The notes: generated by a model from the sequence alone, not told the origin. A DNA stretch of 64,000 nt from Hippophae tibetana (GCA_037013495.1 CM072806.1:21279501-21343500); one strand, 5' to 3'. Shown: positions 51,100 to 63,560, counted from the stretch's first letter. Numbers and translations: made by a program.

Positions 51100-54000
51100 C
51101 CACAATAGCTACATCTTGATAGAGAAGATGGGAAAAAGTGAGGTGGAGGACTCCGAGTTATACTCCTTATAAATCTAAGATACTTCCTAGCAATATGGCC
51201 AGTAATGCCACAATGATAACAAGTCTAAATAGAAGAGTTGGGAAAATGGGATCCTTGACTTCGAATGGTGGTATGCAAAGGAGAAGAAGAGGAAGTGCTC
51301 ATATTGACTTTCACATAAGGATGGCAAGTCAATTTCCCACATTATGGTCTCAAATGCCTAAGCTCATCAAAGTGGTGACAAGTGGGAGTGATAGTAGGTA
51401 GAGGTAGTTAACCACTATTATAGCGATGGAAAGAGTTAGTCTTAGGTGAAGAGTTCACCTTGTTAGAAAAGTCTTGTTGAGACCACACAACAAATTTACT
51501 GGGTCACTACTAGCATACTTTAATTTTGGTTCTTAAATGGAAGCTTTCAAAAACTTGGTATAACCACCTATAGGAGTTGAAACCTCTTTCACTATAACCA
51601 ATTCCATGCTTTTCACCATAAAGTTTGACATTATTGATCATATCATTTAACATTTTTGACCCCGTTGTCATTCTATTGATAGCAATGGTGGAATTAGCCA
51701 ATTCTTTCTCACGCATGCTGAGCTTTTCTTTCAGAGCCGCAACCAATTCTTCCTTTTCTCTTAGAAATGATTCAAGATAAAAGATCAAATGATTAAGAAT
51801 CTAGACTCTCTTACATAGTTTCTCAATCTCAACATCCTTTTCCATAAGAGAGTCAGTCAAATGATCTTTTAAGATCTTAAGAACAATTATATTTCTTTTT
51901 AATTGTTCTACTTCATTTTTCTTATCAGGGGTAGGCATAGGACTAACAAAAGGTTGAGTAATTTTACTAGAAGAATGATCCTTCACCTGTTCCTTAAGCT
52001 TTTTACTTCCTCGTGATTTGCATTAAATTTTTCAGAAAATCATAATCTCTTTTTAATGAGCTCACACCTACTTGTGATATCATGTTATTGTTCATCAATA
52101 GAGGACTTTCTTTTCCTCTAGAGTTTTCTTTAACATGCTGATCTCGCCTTATTTTTCATCAAGGCTTTCCATAGCCTTTCTTTTATCCTTTTCAGGTTGA
52201 ATATGCTCCAATAGAAGAGCATTGTATGAATCAAGCAATTCATCTATCTCATCTTCAATAGTCTCCTCTTTACCACTTAAGGTAGTAGTCAGAGTATCAA
52301 CGATACTATTAGAAGCAATGAATGCCATAAAGTTAGTATCATCCTCATAATCACTTTTGGTATTGCTCAAAATAGTAACCTCAACTTTCATTACACGCAT
52401 GTTTGTGTGATTTTATTTTTGAAAACACTTGGTAGCAATATGGTCAGACTTCCCACACTCGAAGCATCTAATCTTATTCAAGTGCCCTTTGTTTTTTTCT
52501 TTAGTTCATTATCTTAATCATTATCAATCTTAACAGATTTTGAACCTTAAGTACTTGAACTATTATGACCAATACCTTTTGAGAAGGGTTTCTTCTTTCT
52601 AATGAATCTTATTAATCTCTCAGCAAGAAACACCATCTCTTCCTCATCAAGATCAATTTCATAATCAACAAAAGTGATCTTGTATTGGTACTGGAACCAC
52701 TTTCATGAGCAGTCTAAAGTGCCAAATTCTTTCCCTTATCTGAAATAATTGCTTTTGCCTTAGCAATAAGTGGTGAAGTTCAAAACCTTGTAAATAACCA
52801 ACAAGTTCATTTATGGTAAGTTTGCCTATTTTGCACATGGATTTGAGGATAGTAACCTTAGCAAGAAACTTGTAGGGAAGGTTATAGATGATTTTCTCAA
52901 ATTTTTTTCCTCACTAATATGTCTTCCTAAGTTGTAGGAGAAATTTACAATGTTAGAGAAGCTTGTTATTAGTCTCTTAAGAGAACATCAACGTGCAAGT
53001 ATACACGGTCACAAGTAATAAGTGATAAATAAGATATCGTTCCCATGGAGATTTGTTACTAATCTTTGTTAAATAACAATAAATGAAATTAACACTTGAA
53101 GAAAACTCTAGGATTGCAATTTCACCAAATTAATCCACTTGAATCATATTATTTTCTCTTGATTTATGTTTTCGTATTTAATTTATCAACTAAGAACTTC
53201 GAATTTATCCACATGTCTCTTTCAATAACAAATAGACACATCTCGTTAAAATAATTCATTATATTCCTATGAGAATTAAATTTTCCAAAGCTTCATTAAG
53301 CTGAAAGTTCTTAATAGCTACACATACAATAAAGGTATATTCCTATCTTATATATATGTTATTCTATCCACAAGAAAAACACAAAAATTCTGTTTCCAAG
53401 CTCATTAGGGTTCACATATCAATTGATTAATCTTCCAACAATCAAAGACATTAAGCATAAATAGAATGAACAAATTAAGAGAAATATTCCATAAATCATT
53501 CAAAAATAATTAATTCAAGCTTCATAATGTAAGTTACATTACAACCCTAGAACAAATAATTTAGTTCATAACAAATATTGAAATTACAATCCAAAAATAT
53601 TTAAACATTTTAGAGAAATTATATTAAAAGAAAAAGAGATTATAATAAACTCTTTCACGATTCCTTGGTGAAAAAATGGAGTTCCTCCCTTTTACTTCTT
53701 ATTTGCTCTCTACCTTCTCTGTATTTTTTACTTAACAAAAAAACAACAAAAACGAAAAAAATGGCTTCTACATGTTCTCTCCATTTTTTAGAGAGAGAAA
53801 AACTACACAAAAACTCTTTTTGGCTTCTGCAAGTTCTCTAAAATATACACCAAAAATATTTTTCAAACACGCATGCAAAAAGTAGGAAACAAAACGTGCA
53901 AAAGAGTTGGACTGTGTGTGAAATTTTCTGAATTGTTTTTACACTACGCATGCCACGTGGCAAGTTCTGATTTGCTAAAAAAAATCGGACACACCACAGC

Positions 54001-54640
54001 TTCGGACTGGGCAAGACGCGAGGGCGCACACAGAATAGGTGGACCCCGTCACAGGTGAATTCTGCATGCTGGGCTGTGCAGAGCAGTTGGACTCCACTCG
54101 TGACTCTCTTGCATGAGGTAACAGAGGGCATGTCTTAGGGAAAATCAAATGTGCAGATAGGTGGACCCCACTATGTGGGCCGAACGGTGCAAAAGCAATT
54201 GAAAATATCGTTCACTCGCCCATGTTGAATTTTTGATCTGACGGTAGGTGAGGCACGTTGATCCATGTCACGTATGGACTCCCTTTATGTGTAGAAAATA
54301 ATTTAAAATTAATTTTTTTGTTAATTGCATTTAAGTCCTCTTTTTAATTCAAATTAAATTTTCACCTTTTGTTATTTGCATTTAAGTCCTTTTTTAATTC
54401 AAATTATTTCATTTTTTCTAAAAATATAATTTCTTACAAAACTAACACTAAATAATAATTTAGAAACTTAAAATTAACTAAAAACCTAACATAGCAATTA
54501 TAATTAATAAATTAAACAAAATAACTCTAAAACACAGAGTTATCACTTGTATAAAACTTATCAAAAGTTTCATCTTCCTACAAAATGTGCAATTTGAAGT
54601 TTATTTAATTTTAGGATTCTGGATCTTTTGACAATAGACG
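51100..54640 (-). pseudogene. Copia gag, interrupted
   Basis: On the minus strand, gag starts upstream of 54600, where EDETFDKFYT is read at about 54575-54547. It resumes at about 52975 with RLITSFSNIVNF and continues to KLTINELVGYLQGFELH near 52800. A CCHC knuckle follows at about 52470-52430 (CFECGKSDHIATKCF). Next come acidic and coiled-coil segments (52400-51800), SKMLNDMINN with GIGYSE (about 51640-51580), and a second Cys-His cluster near 51210 (CYHCGITGHIARK). The order is that of Copia gags of the SIRE or Tork type. Stops and shifts are frequent. Confidence 0.75.
52981..54545 (-). mobile_element. LTR-like insertion inside the gag
   Basis: The gag frame reads up to FYT at 54547 and resumes with RLITSFSNIVN at about 52975, so the 1.56 kb between is a later insertion. 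On the minus strand it begins TGATAACTCTGTG and approaches its other end with GTGTATACTTGCA. It has no coding frame of note. A solo LTR is the simplest reading. Its flanks (CTTAA and CTTGT on the plus strand) are only a partial duplication, so the class is uncertain. Confidence 0.55.
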
Positions 54641-55004
54641 TTTCTTCATGAGTCATCTCTAAAATGCCCCATGCTTGTTTCAAGGTAGTATAGCTTTGTA
54701 TCCTTTTATGCCCATCTTGGGACAGAGCTCTAATAGTAGCATATAAACCTTTGATATTCCATTCACACTTATTGCTTTCTTCCTTTGTCCATTCAATCCT
54801 TGGTTCATGAATTACGAAGTTATCGGGTAGGGTTTTGGTTGGGTAAGTCCAGCCATTTTCAACAAGGAACTAAACATGGTCTTCTTGGGACCACAAGAAG
54901 ATCCTTATACGTGATTTCCATCTCTATCAAAGAGAATGTAATGTGTGGAAAAAGTGAGTTAACATAATGAACACCGAAACAGTTAAGCCTAAAAGGATAT
55001 ACTA

Positions 55005-55016
55005 GCTCTAATACCA
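55005..55016 (-). other. Primer binding site, variant
   Basis: Minus-strand TGGTATTAGAGC, one base different from the initiator Met complement TGGTATCAGAGC, located two bases inside the 5' LTR. Confidence 0.8.
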
Positions 55017-55018
55017 AT

Positions 55019-56185
55019 TGAAAGAGTCCACGACTTGGTATATGACCAGGATAAGAAGAAAAAAACTCCTAAAGGATTCGACCCTAACTCGCATAAACAA
55101 GGATATAAACACTTATACAAAATATGAAGCAGAATCATAGATAGTATAATATCAAAAGTAGATAACTTTTAATCATATATATTATAAATTGATAATAAAA
55201 AACAAGTAAACAACAAATGCTTTCTAATTAAAGTTTATACTTCAATATGTTGAGACATATACACACCAAACTCAAGTTATACTAACTCAATAAGTGATCA
55301 TGCATAACACTCGATATAATGAGATAAACCCATATAGAGATCATATTTATATGATAATATTCTCGAGTTACTTAAGGCAACCACTCAACAGTAAATAATT
55401 CACTAAACAGTAAACAAGTTACAACTCTAATAGATAGTAAAACCACTATTACCTTTATCAATGGATACCTCCATCCTAACTTCTTACTACTGCACTTTAC
55501 TTGTTGCTCATGTAATGATATGGTTCAAAACTCAAACCTAGCTATCATTCACAGCAAACACCACTCGATGTGTTGTGATTGGCAACCAAAGATTAGTAAC
55601 TAGAAGTGTATCAACTCATAACCTCACAAACACATAGTATACTACTAATGTCAAATCGCATATGGGAGACACATAGTTAAATCGTGTACTCACACAGAAA
55701 AAAATTTGATCACAAACCACACTGAACGACCCATACTCAAATATAACCTCACTAAAACTGTGGATAAAGAAAAGAGAAAAGAGTGGGGTATTTATAGCAC
55801 TCAAATTTACCACCTTGCCAGCCACTTATGGTAACCTTCTTGGCAAGCTTATAGACGAGGGTGTAAAATGTAATATTTTTTGTTTCCAAAAATGTTGAGT
55901 AAAATCCACAAATACTTGTACATAAAACAAGCCAAAAACCACGAGTAACAATGTCGTCTCGCTCGCTAAAAACCAATACTCCTAACTTAGCATGTACATT
56001 ATGAAAACCAACCTCATGTGTGTGCTTACATACAACATGTACCTAACTATATGTGTGTATAAATTACTGATCAGATAGTAACCAACCTTACACATAGGAA
56101 GATAAATACACTAAGTAAAATAAAATAGATATCATGTTTTGTACACAGGAAGACAACAAACAGACATGAGTAAAGGGGACTCACA
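55019..56185 (-). repeat. 5' LTR of gag-only element
   Basis: Begins TGAAAGAGTCC (plus strand) and ends GACTCACA, followed by TAATT. It is about 190 bp longer than the other LTR, because the other copy has deletions. Confidence 0.88.
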
Positions 56186-56950
56186 TAATTTAAATAGATA
56201 TTGAGAAAATTATCAATTATGAAGTACTATTCAACTGTAATAAGTTGACTGTGACTGATGGAACCAAATAGGAATTTTTTCAACTGGAAAAAAAGCAAAC
56301 TGAGGACTATAAGTGCCTTTATTATATAAAAGATAGAAATGGATCCACATCTTCAATATCAAGCAGAAGCATGTCGGCAAGTGATTTTTAATAAATAAAT
56401 GTCAATATAAATTTTTAAAAAGGAATGAAGGGATAAGATAAAATGTAATTTTTATCCTTCCACGTGTCTTTATTTTAGAAAAGTATGATAGAGATAAAGA
56501 TAAGACGTAATCCTTATCCATATCTCTTTAGGTTAGGTGTATAAAATAATTGCTCTTATGTCAATTAAAGGGCTATTATATAAGGAAGAAATGCATAGTA
56601 CATAAGTTCTAATCATAGAACTCAAACATCCCTCTCTCTTTAGAAAATATATAAACAAACTTATATAGAGTACATTAACAAGAAATTAGAATTGTAATGA
56701 TCTTAATTTCTTAATGGATAATGGCTTCCTTTTCATCAAAACCTAGTGTCTTTTTATTTCTTAAATAGAAGTAAGTATCTTATCATTGGTTGAAGGTGGG
56801 AAGTTATTGTTCCCAATTCAAAATATGAGGTTTCTAATAAAGTAATTAAATATCATATGCTAAGTAGTGGAAGATTGAGATGAATCTATATTCATTAAAA
56901 TAAGGTAAGATCGGATACAACTTTATATTCTTTTTGTTAAAAATAATATT
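56186..56950 (+). mobile_element. Endogenous pararetrovirus, right part with promoter-like region
   Basis: Directly after the gag-only element and its TAATT duplication, an open frame runs to a TAA at 56389-56391, ending in a Ser-rich tail. This is probably the end of the transactivator ORF. A non-coding stretch follows with GATA-like and GACGT-like motifs (56490-56510) and a TATA box TATATAAG at 56577-56584. That is the layout of the promoter of caulimovirid genomic RNA. The viral origin of this flank is inferred from position and layout. Confidence 0.55.
56577..56584 (+). promoter_or_regulatory. TATA box, viral-type promoter
   Basis: TATATAAG lies about 190 bases after the end of the transactivator frame. 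GACGTAA at 56504-56510 resembles the as-1 half site of caulimovirid promoters. Confidence 0.5.
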
Positions 56951-57246
56951 ATTTTTTTCAAAATCTTAAAATCAAAAAGTTAGTCCATATTTAGGGCTTG
57001 TTTAGCTACTTAACTTGAAAATAATTTTTAATTCATTATCAAAAAATAATGAGTTATTTAGTCATTATTTTAAAAAATTGTTCTAAAGAACAAAGAATAT
57101 AAAAAAAAATATCTTTCATTGTGTGAAATATTTCTATTTAAAATCTTGTATATAACATTTTTTTCAATAAATTTTTACCATAATTATAAGTATTTATCAA
57201 TGAATTAAAAAATTAAAAAAATTAAATAATATTTAAAATAATACAA

Positions 57247-57274
57247 ATATATATATATATATATATATATATGA
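57247..57274. repeat. (AT)n microsatellite
   Basis: About 14 AT units. Confidence 0.9.
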
Positions 57275-58609
57275 GTGTGTGTTATTATTAAATAATAAAA
57301 AAATAATAAAAATTAGGACAAAATTGATGATCTTTAAAGTGATGTCAAATTAAAATAAATAATAATATTATCATAACAATTTTTGTTATTGTTATAATAA
57401 AGTGCAAGAAATATTATTTTATTATTAATATTAATTATACTTTAATGTCATTAATTTTAAATAAAATTATCAATAATGAATTATTTTTATGACAATAGTA
57501 ATTTATATTGTGGTAATATAACTATCCATTAAAATAAAATAAATTAAGATGATAATATCACAATATCATTAAAATAAATATTCAAAAGGTATAATATAGT
57601 CTAGATAATATTTTTCCATTAAATATGTTACTTTAAAATTATGAGATCGAATCCTAATAACAATGCGTATATATACATTTCTTAAGTAAAATTAAAAAAA
57701 GTATTTAAAATGTAACTTAAGTAGTGGGATTTTTACCTCTATGAAAAGTGTACGTATATGTATAGTTTTTAAGTTTAAAAAAAAAGTTCAAAAATTACCT
57801 AAATTAAGCAAAAAAAAAGCAACATATATAATATAACAGGAAGATATAACATGAGTATTATAACATGAATATATATGTATAAGCTAAGCGGCCTTCGTTT
57901 TCAAAAAAAGTGGAAACATGTCTGATGTTTTTAATTTTTTTTAACTTCGTATCATTTTTAAAAAAATATTATCGAATATATTATTTTTTTTAAATTAATT
58001 TTTAGTTTTTAAACATAATATTTTTTTGAGTTATTTGGCCAAACAAGTTTTTATTTGTTTAAAATTCTAAAATAAAAAAATTAATCAAATTTAAAATTAT
58101 TTGATATCAGAATCATAGAAAATAAAATACATCATTTAATAAAAATTTAACGTTATTAACTATTCAAAAATCAAATATATTAGAATTATTTTTATAAAAA
58201 TAAAAATATATATGAAGATATATTAAAAGTCAATACCATTAATAATAATGTTTCCATATATAATTTTCAATTATGCAATTGTATGTAATGTAATAAGTGC
58301 ATCCTACTTATGCACAAATATTGATATCACGATGTTTCTATTTATTATTTTTGTTATTGAAGGTAAATTAATATTTTTTTAATAATCAATAATAATTTTA
58401 TTCATTGAATTTTTTTTTTAAAATATATAATTTAATAATTTTAAGAAGGGTGTTTATCACAGAAGAGCTAAGATATAATTATACTTTTATTGAATATTTC
58501 ATATTAGTCAAATGATGGACATTGATTTTTTTTATATAAATATAATTTTGTTCTACATCAATAAAATCCAATAGTAAATCTTCAAATTTTAATTAAATTT
58601 ATATATAAA

Positions 58610-58860
58610 ATATAAAAAAATATAATTTAATTTTTAAATTTTTAAATTTTTAAACATAGATCCTTAAACTTTTAAATCTTATAATTTAGTTCTTAATTTT
58701 TAAAATTTTACTTATAGATCATAACTTAGATATTAAAATAAATATTTATGAATCAAAAATTTAAGTGATGTTTTAAAAATTTGAAGAACAAATCATATAA
58801 TTTAAAAGTTTGAGAACGTATGTATAAAGTTTTAAAAAATTTAAAATTAAATGATACGTT
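58610..58860. repeat. MITE-like inverted repeat
   Basis: The arm near 58650-58715 (CCTTAAACTTTTAAATCTTA and on) pairs with the arm near 58770-58845, whose complement reads CTCAAACTTTTAAATTATAT. Both arms are 60-70 bases with mismatches. The type is common in plant spacers. No target duplication was resolved. Confidence 0.5.
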
Positions 58861-59843
58861 TCAAAAATTTATACATAAATTTAAAAATAAATTATAAACT
58901 TTAACTTAAAATCAATAAATTATATAAAATGAAATATTTATTTATACCCTACGAATTTTCCAAGGTAATTATATATAAAAATGTTATATAACATAATTCT
59001 TTTTACACGGTTACACTACTTGTTTTTATTTTATTAAAATATTAAGAATAAATCATCCAATTTAAGATGTTTATATGAAGCTATAATTAAAATTTAAAAT
59101 GTAATAAATTTATTACTAAATTTTTATAATTTTTATAAATTTATTATTATCATAACAAATCTATCATCAAACTTACTATACAAATCTATATTATAAATCT
59201 ACTATCAAATTCCTTAATGTATTTGTATAAATCTATCGTGACAAGTTTACCATTAAACTTCTGTTACAAAATCTACTACTATTGTTTTACATTTTGATAG
59301 GAGATTTGCAATATAAGAATTTGATAATATCACAATCTAAAATTAAATAATAGATTTATATAAATATTATAAATTTAAGGATAAATCTTTTTAATTTATA
59401 CAAATGTTAATGAATGTTTTTGTTGGTCAAAACAATGTCCCAACTAATCATGGTCGGCACAATTAAAAAGAAAAAAAAATTAGTAAGTTTTTAAAATCAA
59501 GAATTATTATTCTTAGAGTAAATTTTTTATTTTTTAAAATGTAAATATGTTTATTACTTTAAAAATAACAATTTTCTTAAAAGAGAAATTCAAAATTAAC
59601 CACCCTAAATAAGAAACTTAGTTATGAGATTGATTAAAAAGGAAAGTGAAGATAATAATATATTAGATGATTTCAAGTAGTGAAGTCAATATTTGGTGTG
59701 AGTACCCATTTTTAAAGGGATGTGTTGTTTCAATTAATTATAATTAAACCCAATCTCAATGCCCTTAATAGAACTATAGAAGTGAAAACTATGCCCAAAC
59801 TCACGAGTAACCCTAGGGCATTTTGAAAACACATGCTAAACAT

Positions 59844-59853
59844 AACCGTTAAG
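59844..59853 (+). promoter_or_regulatory. MSA-like element (distal)
   Basis: AACCGTTAAG fits the reverse of the mitosis-specific activator consensus (RRCCGTTRGR) at 9 of 10 bases. Confidence 0.5.
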
Positions 59854-59907
59854 GGCATAAAGGAGAAGCCGACTTTTCAATCGAAGATCTGACGGTGATT
59901 AGTTACT

Positions 59908-59917
59908 AGCCGTTGGT
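59908..59917 (+). promoter_or_regulatory. MSA element (proximal)
   Basis: AGCCGTTGGT fits RRCCGTTRGR at 9 of 10 bases, with the AACGG core on the minus strand. Such elements bind three-repeat MYB factors and restrict B-type cyclin transcription to G2/M. Confidence 0.6.
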
Positions 59918-59939
59918 TTTAAATTTAGACGAGCGTCTA

Positions 59940-60492
59940 CAGAATGACAGACATATATCCGCCGTTTCCGTCTCGATTTCGATCAGATAGTTCGTATATT
60001 TCATACTATTTCTTTTTTTCTTTTTTCTGCTCGAAAACCCAGAAGACCCAAGAAGATAGAAACTTTAAGAGTGACAGCGTTTTAGAAAATGAGAGAGAGA
60101 TCGCTCCTTTATTTCTGATTGGAATTTTTTGATCGGTCTCTCTCTTTTGTTGAATTCGAAGATTTCAGGACTACCCACTTCTAATTTGCAGTTTCATTCT
60201 GCTTTTATCGGATTTGTTTAAAGAAATTTGGTGAAGGTTCGTGTCTTAATTTGGTAATGTTTCACTATACGGGTTAATCTTTCTTTTTTTGTTCTGATTC
60301 TTGATCGCATCTTCTCTCTCTCTCTCTGCCCCTTTATTTCTTCGAGCTGTAACTTTGACATGATTTTCGATAATTTCGTGAAGGAGGGCTCTTTCGTGTG
60401 TTCAGAATTTGTAGGTGTTTCAATTTCTTAGGCCATTTTTTTGATGGAAAATGGAATCTGATTGTTGCACTCTTTTTTCCTTGACAGAGAAA
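59940..60492 (+). other. Cyclin gene 5' leader with a probable intron
   Basis: The region from about 59940 has the pyrimidine-rich look of a plant leader. An acceptor TTGACAG ends at 60487, five bases before the ATG. A donor at 60237 (GAAG then GTTCGT) is likely, so the leader probably has an intron of about 250 bp. The transcript start was not seen. Confidence 0.5.
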
Positions 60493-63149
60493 ATGGTTGG
60501 ATCAAAAGAGAGCAATCCTGGGGTAATCGGCCCAGCAAATATTCAGAGTAATTTAATCAGATTTGAATACTTAACAACTGGGTTTTGAAATTATTATCTT
60601 TATTGGTTAATTACTCTAAACTGATTACCTTTCTATTCTGTTTCTAAATTTTGGTTTAAAGGGGGGATAATTGGTGGAGGAGGGAAATTTGTAATCGGAC
60701 AAAATCGTAGAGTTCTTGGCGAGATCAACCAAAATGTAGTTGGAGCTCTTCCGTGCGCAGTCAACAAGAGAGGTCTTTCAGAGTATGTCACAATGAAAAT
60801 AAAGGAAAACAATATGAAAAATGAAAGTTCAGATTTTCAATGTTGCTTACATTTTTGTGTCAATGAATTGAATAAATGGAGTTTCTTCTATTTGATTAAG
60901 AATTTTAAAAATTACATTGTTCCAAGTTTGATTCAGTCTCCTACATTCATATGACAGTAATGAACCGGATAGTTTTAATAAGGTTTTTTGCCAATCAATG
61001 CACACTGCCAATGCTCAAAACCCATCCAATCCAGTGAATCGACGCATTACTAGGTTAGATTTAAGTTTCAATGTTATACTCCTCCACTTGTTAATGGACT
61101 TGGTTTGACTTTCGCTGTTTGTTTAGGAAACTTGCTACCCAGATGGCTAACAAGCAAGAACAAATGCTACCCGAGGTACTTTGGTCTTTTTTGAAATTTA
61201 AAGATCATTTTGATTTTTGGTCATATGTGTTAGTGATAAAAATGATAAGTACCACATTGATTAAAAATAATAATACTATTGTGGAGTTTATAAGAATCAT
61301 TAGTCTCTCTATTAATTGGGTTAGACTTTTGGGATTAGACAACTCCTGGTCTTATGGAATCTACAAAAAATTTCAATATGATTATTGAAGGGTTGGTTTG
61401 ATATTTATTGTTAACAGGATTTAGAGAAACCAGTGCAGTTGGTTTCCAATGTTTCCAATGCAAAGGAGTCTGAAGATTGTGTAATTATAGATGTGGAAGA
61501 CTTCAAGGTAAATGAGGACATACATGTGCCAATGTTTATTCAACACACAGAATCTTTGCTGGAGGAGATTGATCAGATGGTATGTACTACTCTACTCATT
61601 CTCAATTTTTTATGTCTGTACAACTTCTTTTTTGGCATTTCCAACAATTATCATTTTTCTTCCAACAGGAAGAAGTGGAAATGAAAGATATAGCTGAAGA
61701 GCCCATTGTAGACATAGATAGCCCTGATAAGAAGAACCCACTTGCTGTTGTGGAGTACATTGATGATTTATACATATATTACAAGAAAGTAGAGGTAAGC
61801 TTATGACTGGTGGTTGCAAACTACATAATAGAAAAATTATTCATTAGTTTTAGACTAGGCTGACATGTTGGCCTCAAGAAAAATTAAAATAGAGAAGAAA
61901 AGAAATACTTGTTAGAGAAAATGTGCATCTTTTTTTCCCTCTCTCACTCTCATCTCTCCAACATGTCAGCTTGGTCCGAGCCCAACCAATAATTCCTCCC
62001 TGTAATCATTGTTAGTAGAAGGAAATAATGGGACTTAATCAAGCCATTGAACTCTTGATTGATTTTTGCCTTTCAGAATTCTAGTTGTGTGCCACCAAAT
62101 TACATGGCTTTGCAACCGGATATTAATGAGAAGATGAGAGAGATTTTGATTGACTGGCTAATTGAGGTATGAAAAATTGTTACTTGTACATGCAAGAGTT
62201 TTGATTCAAATTACATGGCTTTTCAATTGAGTTTGCTGACACTAGTAAGAGCAAATAACAGGTGCACTACAAGTTTGAACTAATGGATGAGACATTATAC
62301 CTCACAGTCAACTTGATTGATAGATTCTTGGCAGTTCAACCAGTGATGAGGAAGAAACTTCAACTGGTTGGTGTGACGGCCATGCTTCTAGCTAGCAAAT
62401 ACGAAGAAGTTTCAGTTCCCATTGTGGAGGATCTCATTTTGATTTCTGACAAAGCTTATAGCAGACAAGATGTGCTCAATATGGTAAATTATGAATGACA
62501 TTTTGTGCTTTATGCTTCTATATGTAAATTGGATCATGACATAAACGTACTTGCAGGAGAAGCTCATGGTCAATACCCTACAGTTTAATGTATCAGTTCC
62601 AACAGCATATGTGTTTATGAGGAGATTTCTTAAAGCGGCTCAGTCTGACAAGAAGGTTTATACTTTATGTGAATTATTTGTTCTATTGTTAGATGTACTG
62701 AGCAATCATCATAACTTGATCCATTGTATCTTTATCAGCTAGAGCTGCTGTCATTCTTCATGATAGAACTGTGCCTTGTCGAATATGGAATGCTCAACTT
62801 CTGCCCTTCTCTGTTAGCTGCGGCTGCAATATACACAGCTCAATGTACACTTGGCAGGTCTAAGTATTGGTGTAAGACTTTTGAGCAGCACTGTGGCTAT
62901 TTTCAGGAGCAGCTCTTGTGAGTTTTCTTTTATATATTTGGCTCTGTGTTTAATTAATTGTTTTCATTTTTAATGACATTAGCTTTGGTTTTGTTTGTTG
63001 GTATATGCAGAGAATGCTCAAGGTTAATGGTAACATTCCATCTAAAAGCTGGAAAGGGGAAGCTTACCGGGGTTCATCGAAAGTATAGTACATCTAAATT
63101 TGGATACGCTGCAAAGATCGAACCTGCTAACTTTCTCTTGGAGGAATGA
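60493..63149 (+). CDS. CYCB2: B2-type mitotic cyclin
   Basis: Eleven exons: 60493-60547, 60662-60782, 60958-61053, 61127-61175, 61418-61579, 61669-61794, 62077-62166, 62262-62483, 62557-62655, 62739-62917 and 63011-63149. All introns have GT-AG ends and the phases agree, giving 445 residues, the normal size. The destruction box is RRVLGEIN (residues 34-41). The B-cyclin signature MREILIDWL is at about 223-231, the cyclin N box continues through [17 protein letters not shown], and the C-terminal cyclin fold covers about 335-440. It activates CDKs at G2/M and is destroyed by the anaphase-promoting complex. The EEPIVDID and Y-STSKFGY motifs favour the B2 class. No lesion was seen, so it is probably functional. 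Confidence 0.95.
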
Positions 63150-63560
63150 ACCTTCACGAAGATACAATACATTGCCTCTGGGGGCATATGGGATTGTTGA
63201 ATGGTGCAAAATAAGCAACATAAGTTGCCCGTGGGTTATTTTTACATAACTGAGTTTGATATTCCATTTCTCAATATCATCATCAGTCCTCATTCCTTTC
63301 TTGGAAAAAGTGGGAAAATGAATGGATGTTTTCTAAAATAGTTAGGAGTCTGTTGATATTATGTGATATTCCACATTTAAATAGCTTTAGCAGGAAGGCT
63401 TTTTTTGTTTTTCTTTGCTTGCATGAATGTCCAAAAATGTTGATGTTCTTTAGCCTCCAAAAGGTGCTACAGGAACAAGAAGTTGACATTTATTGCTTGC
63501 AAGAACAACAAACGCTATTGTCAATGTATGTGTATTTGAATTCCGTTTCCTAACATAATA
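63150..63560 (+). other. Cyclin 3' untranslated region (probable)
   Basis: T-rich sequence follows the stop at 63149. No canonical AATAAA is obvious within the first 250 bases, so the poly-A site is not fixed. No further gene is seen. Confidence 0.4.

Larger units (their letters stand above)
46647..56185 (-). mobile_element. Gag-only Copia-type LTR element (TR-GAG-like)
   Basis: A 9.54-kb element on the minus strand with LTRs at 55019-56185 (5') and 46647-47622 (3'). The target duplication is TAATT (46642-46646 and 56186-56190). The primer site is at 55005-55016, and a polypurine tract (AAGCCAAAGGGGAAAAA) abuts the 3' LTR. Gag remains lie at 51100-54640. The 3.4 kb from 47640 to 51000, where pol should be, shows no RT, integrase or protease motif in any frame. 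The element fits the non-autonomous class that keeps gag only. It is inserted in the caulimovirid transactivator ORF and is itself interrupted at 52981-54545. Confidence 0.85.
56950..59800. other. Very A+T-rich spacer upstream of cyclin gene
   Basis: No gene recognised. It holds (AT)n at 57247-57274, poly-A and poly-T runs, and the hairpin at 58610-58860. Confidence 0.5.

Noticed and set aside
60541..60590. Extending cyclin exon 1 through the open frame past 60547
   Set aside because: That frame ends in a stop within 15 codons, whereas splicing at GTAATT gives the phase that joins exon 2 and the destruction box.
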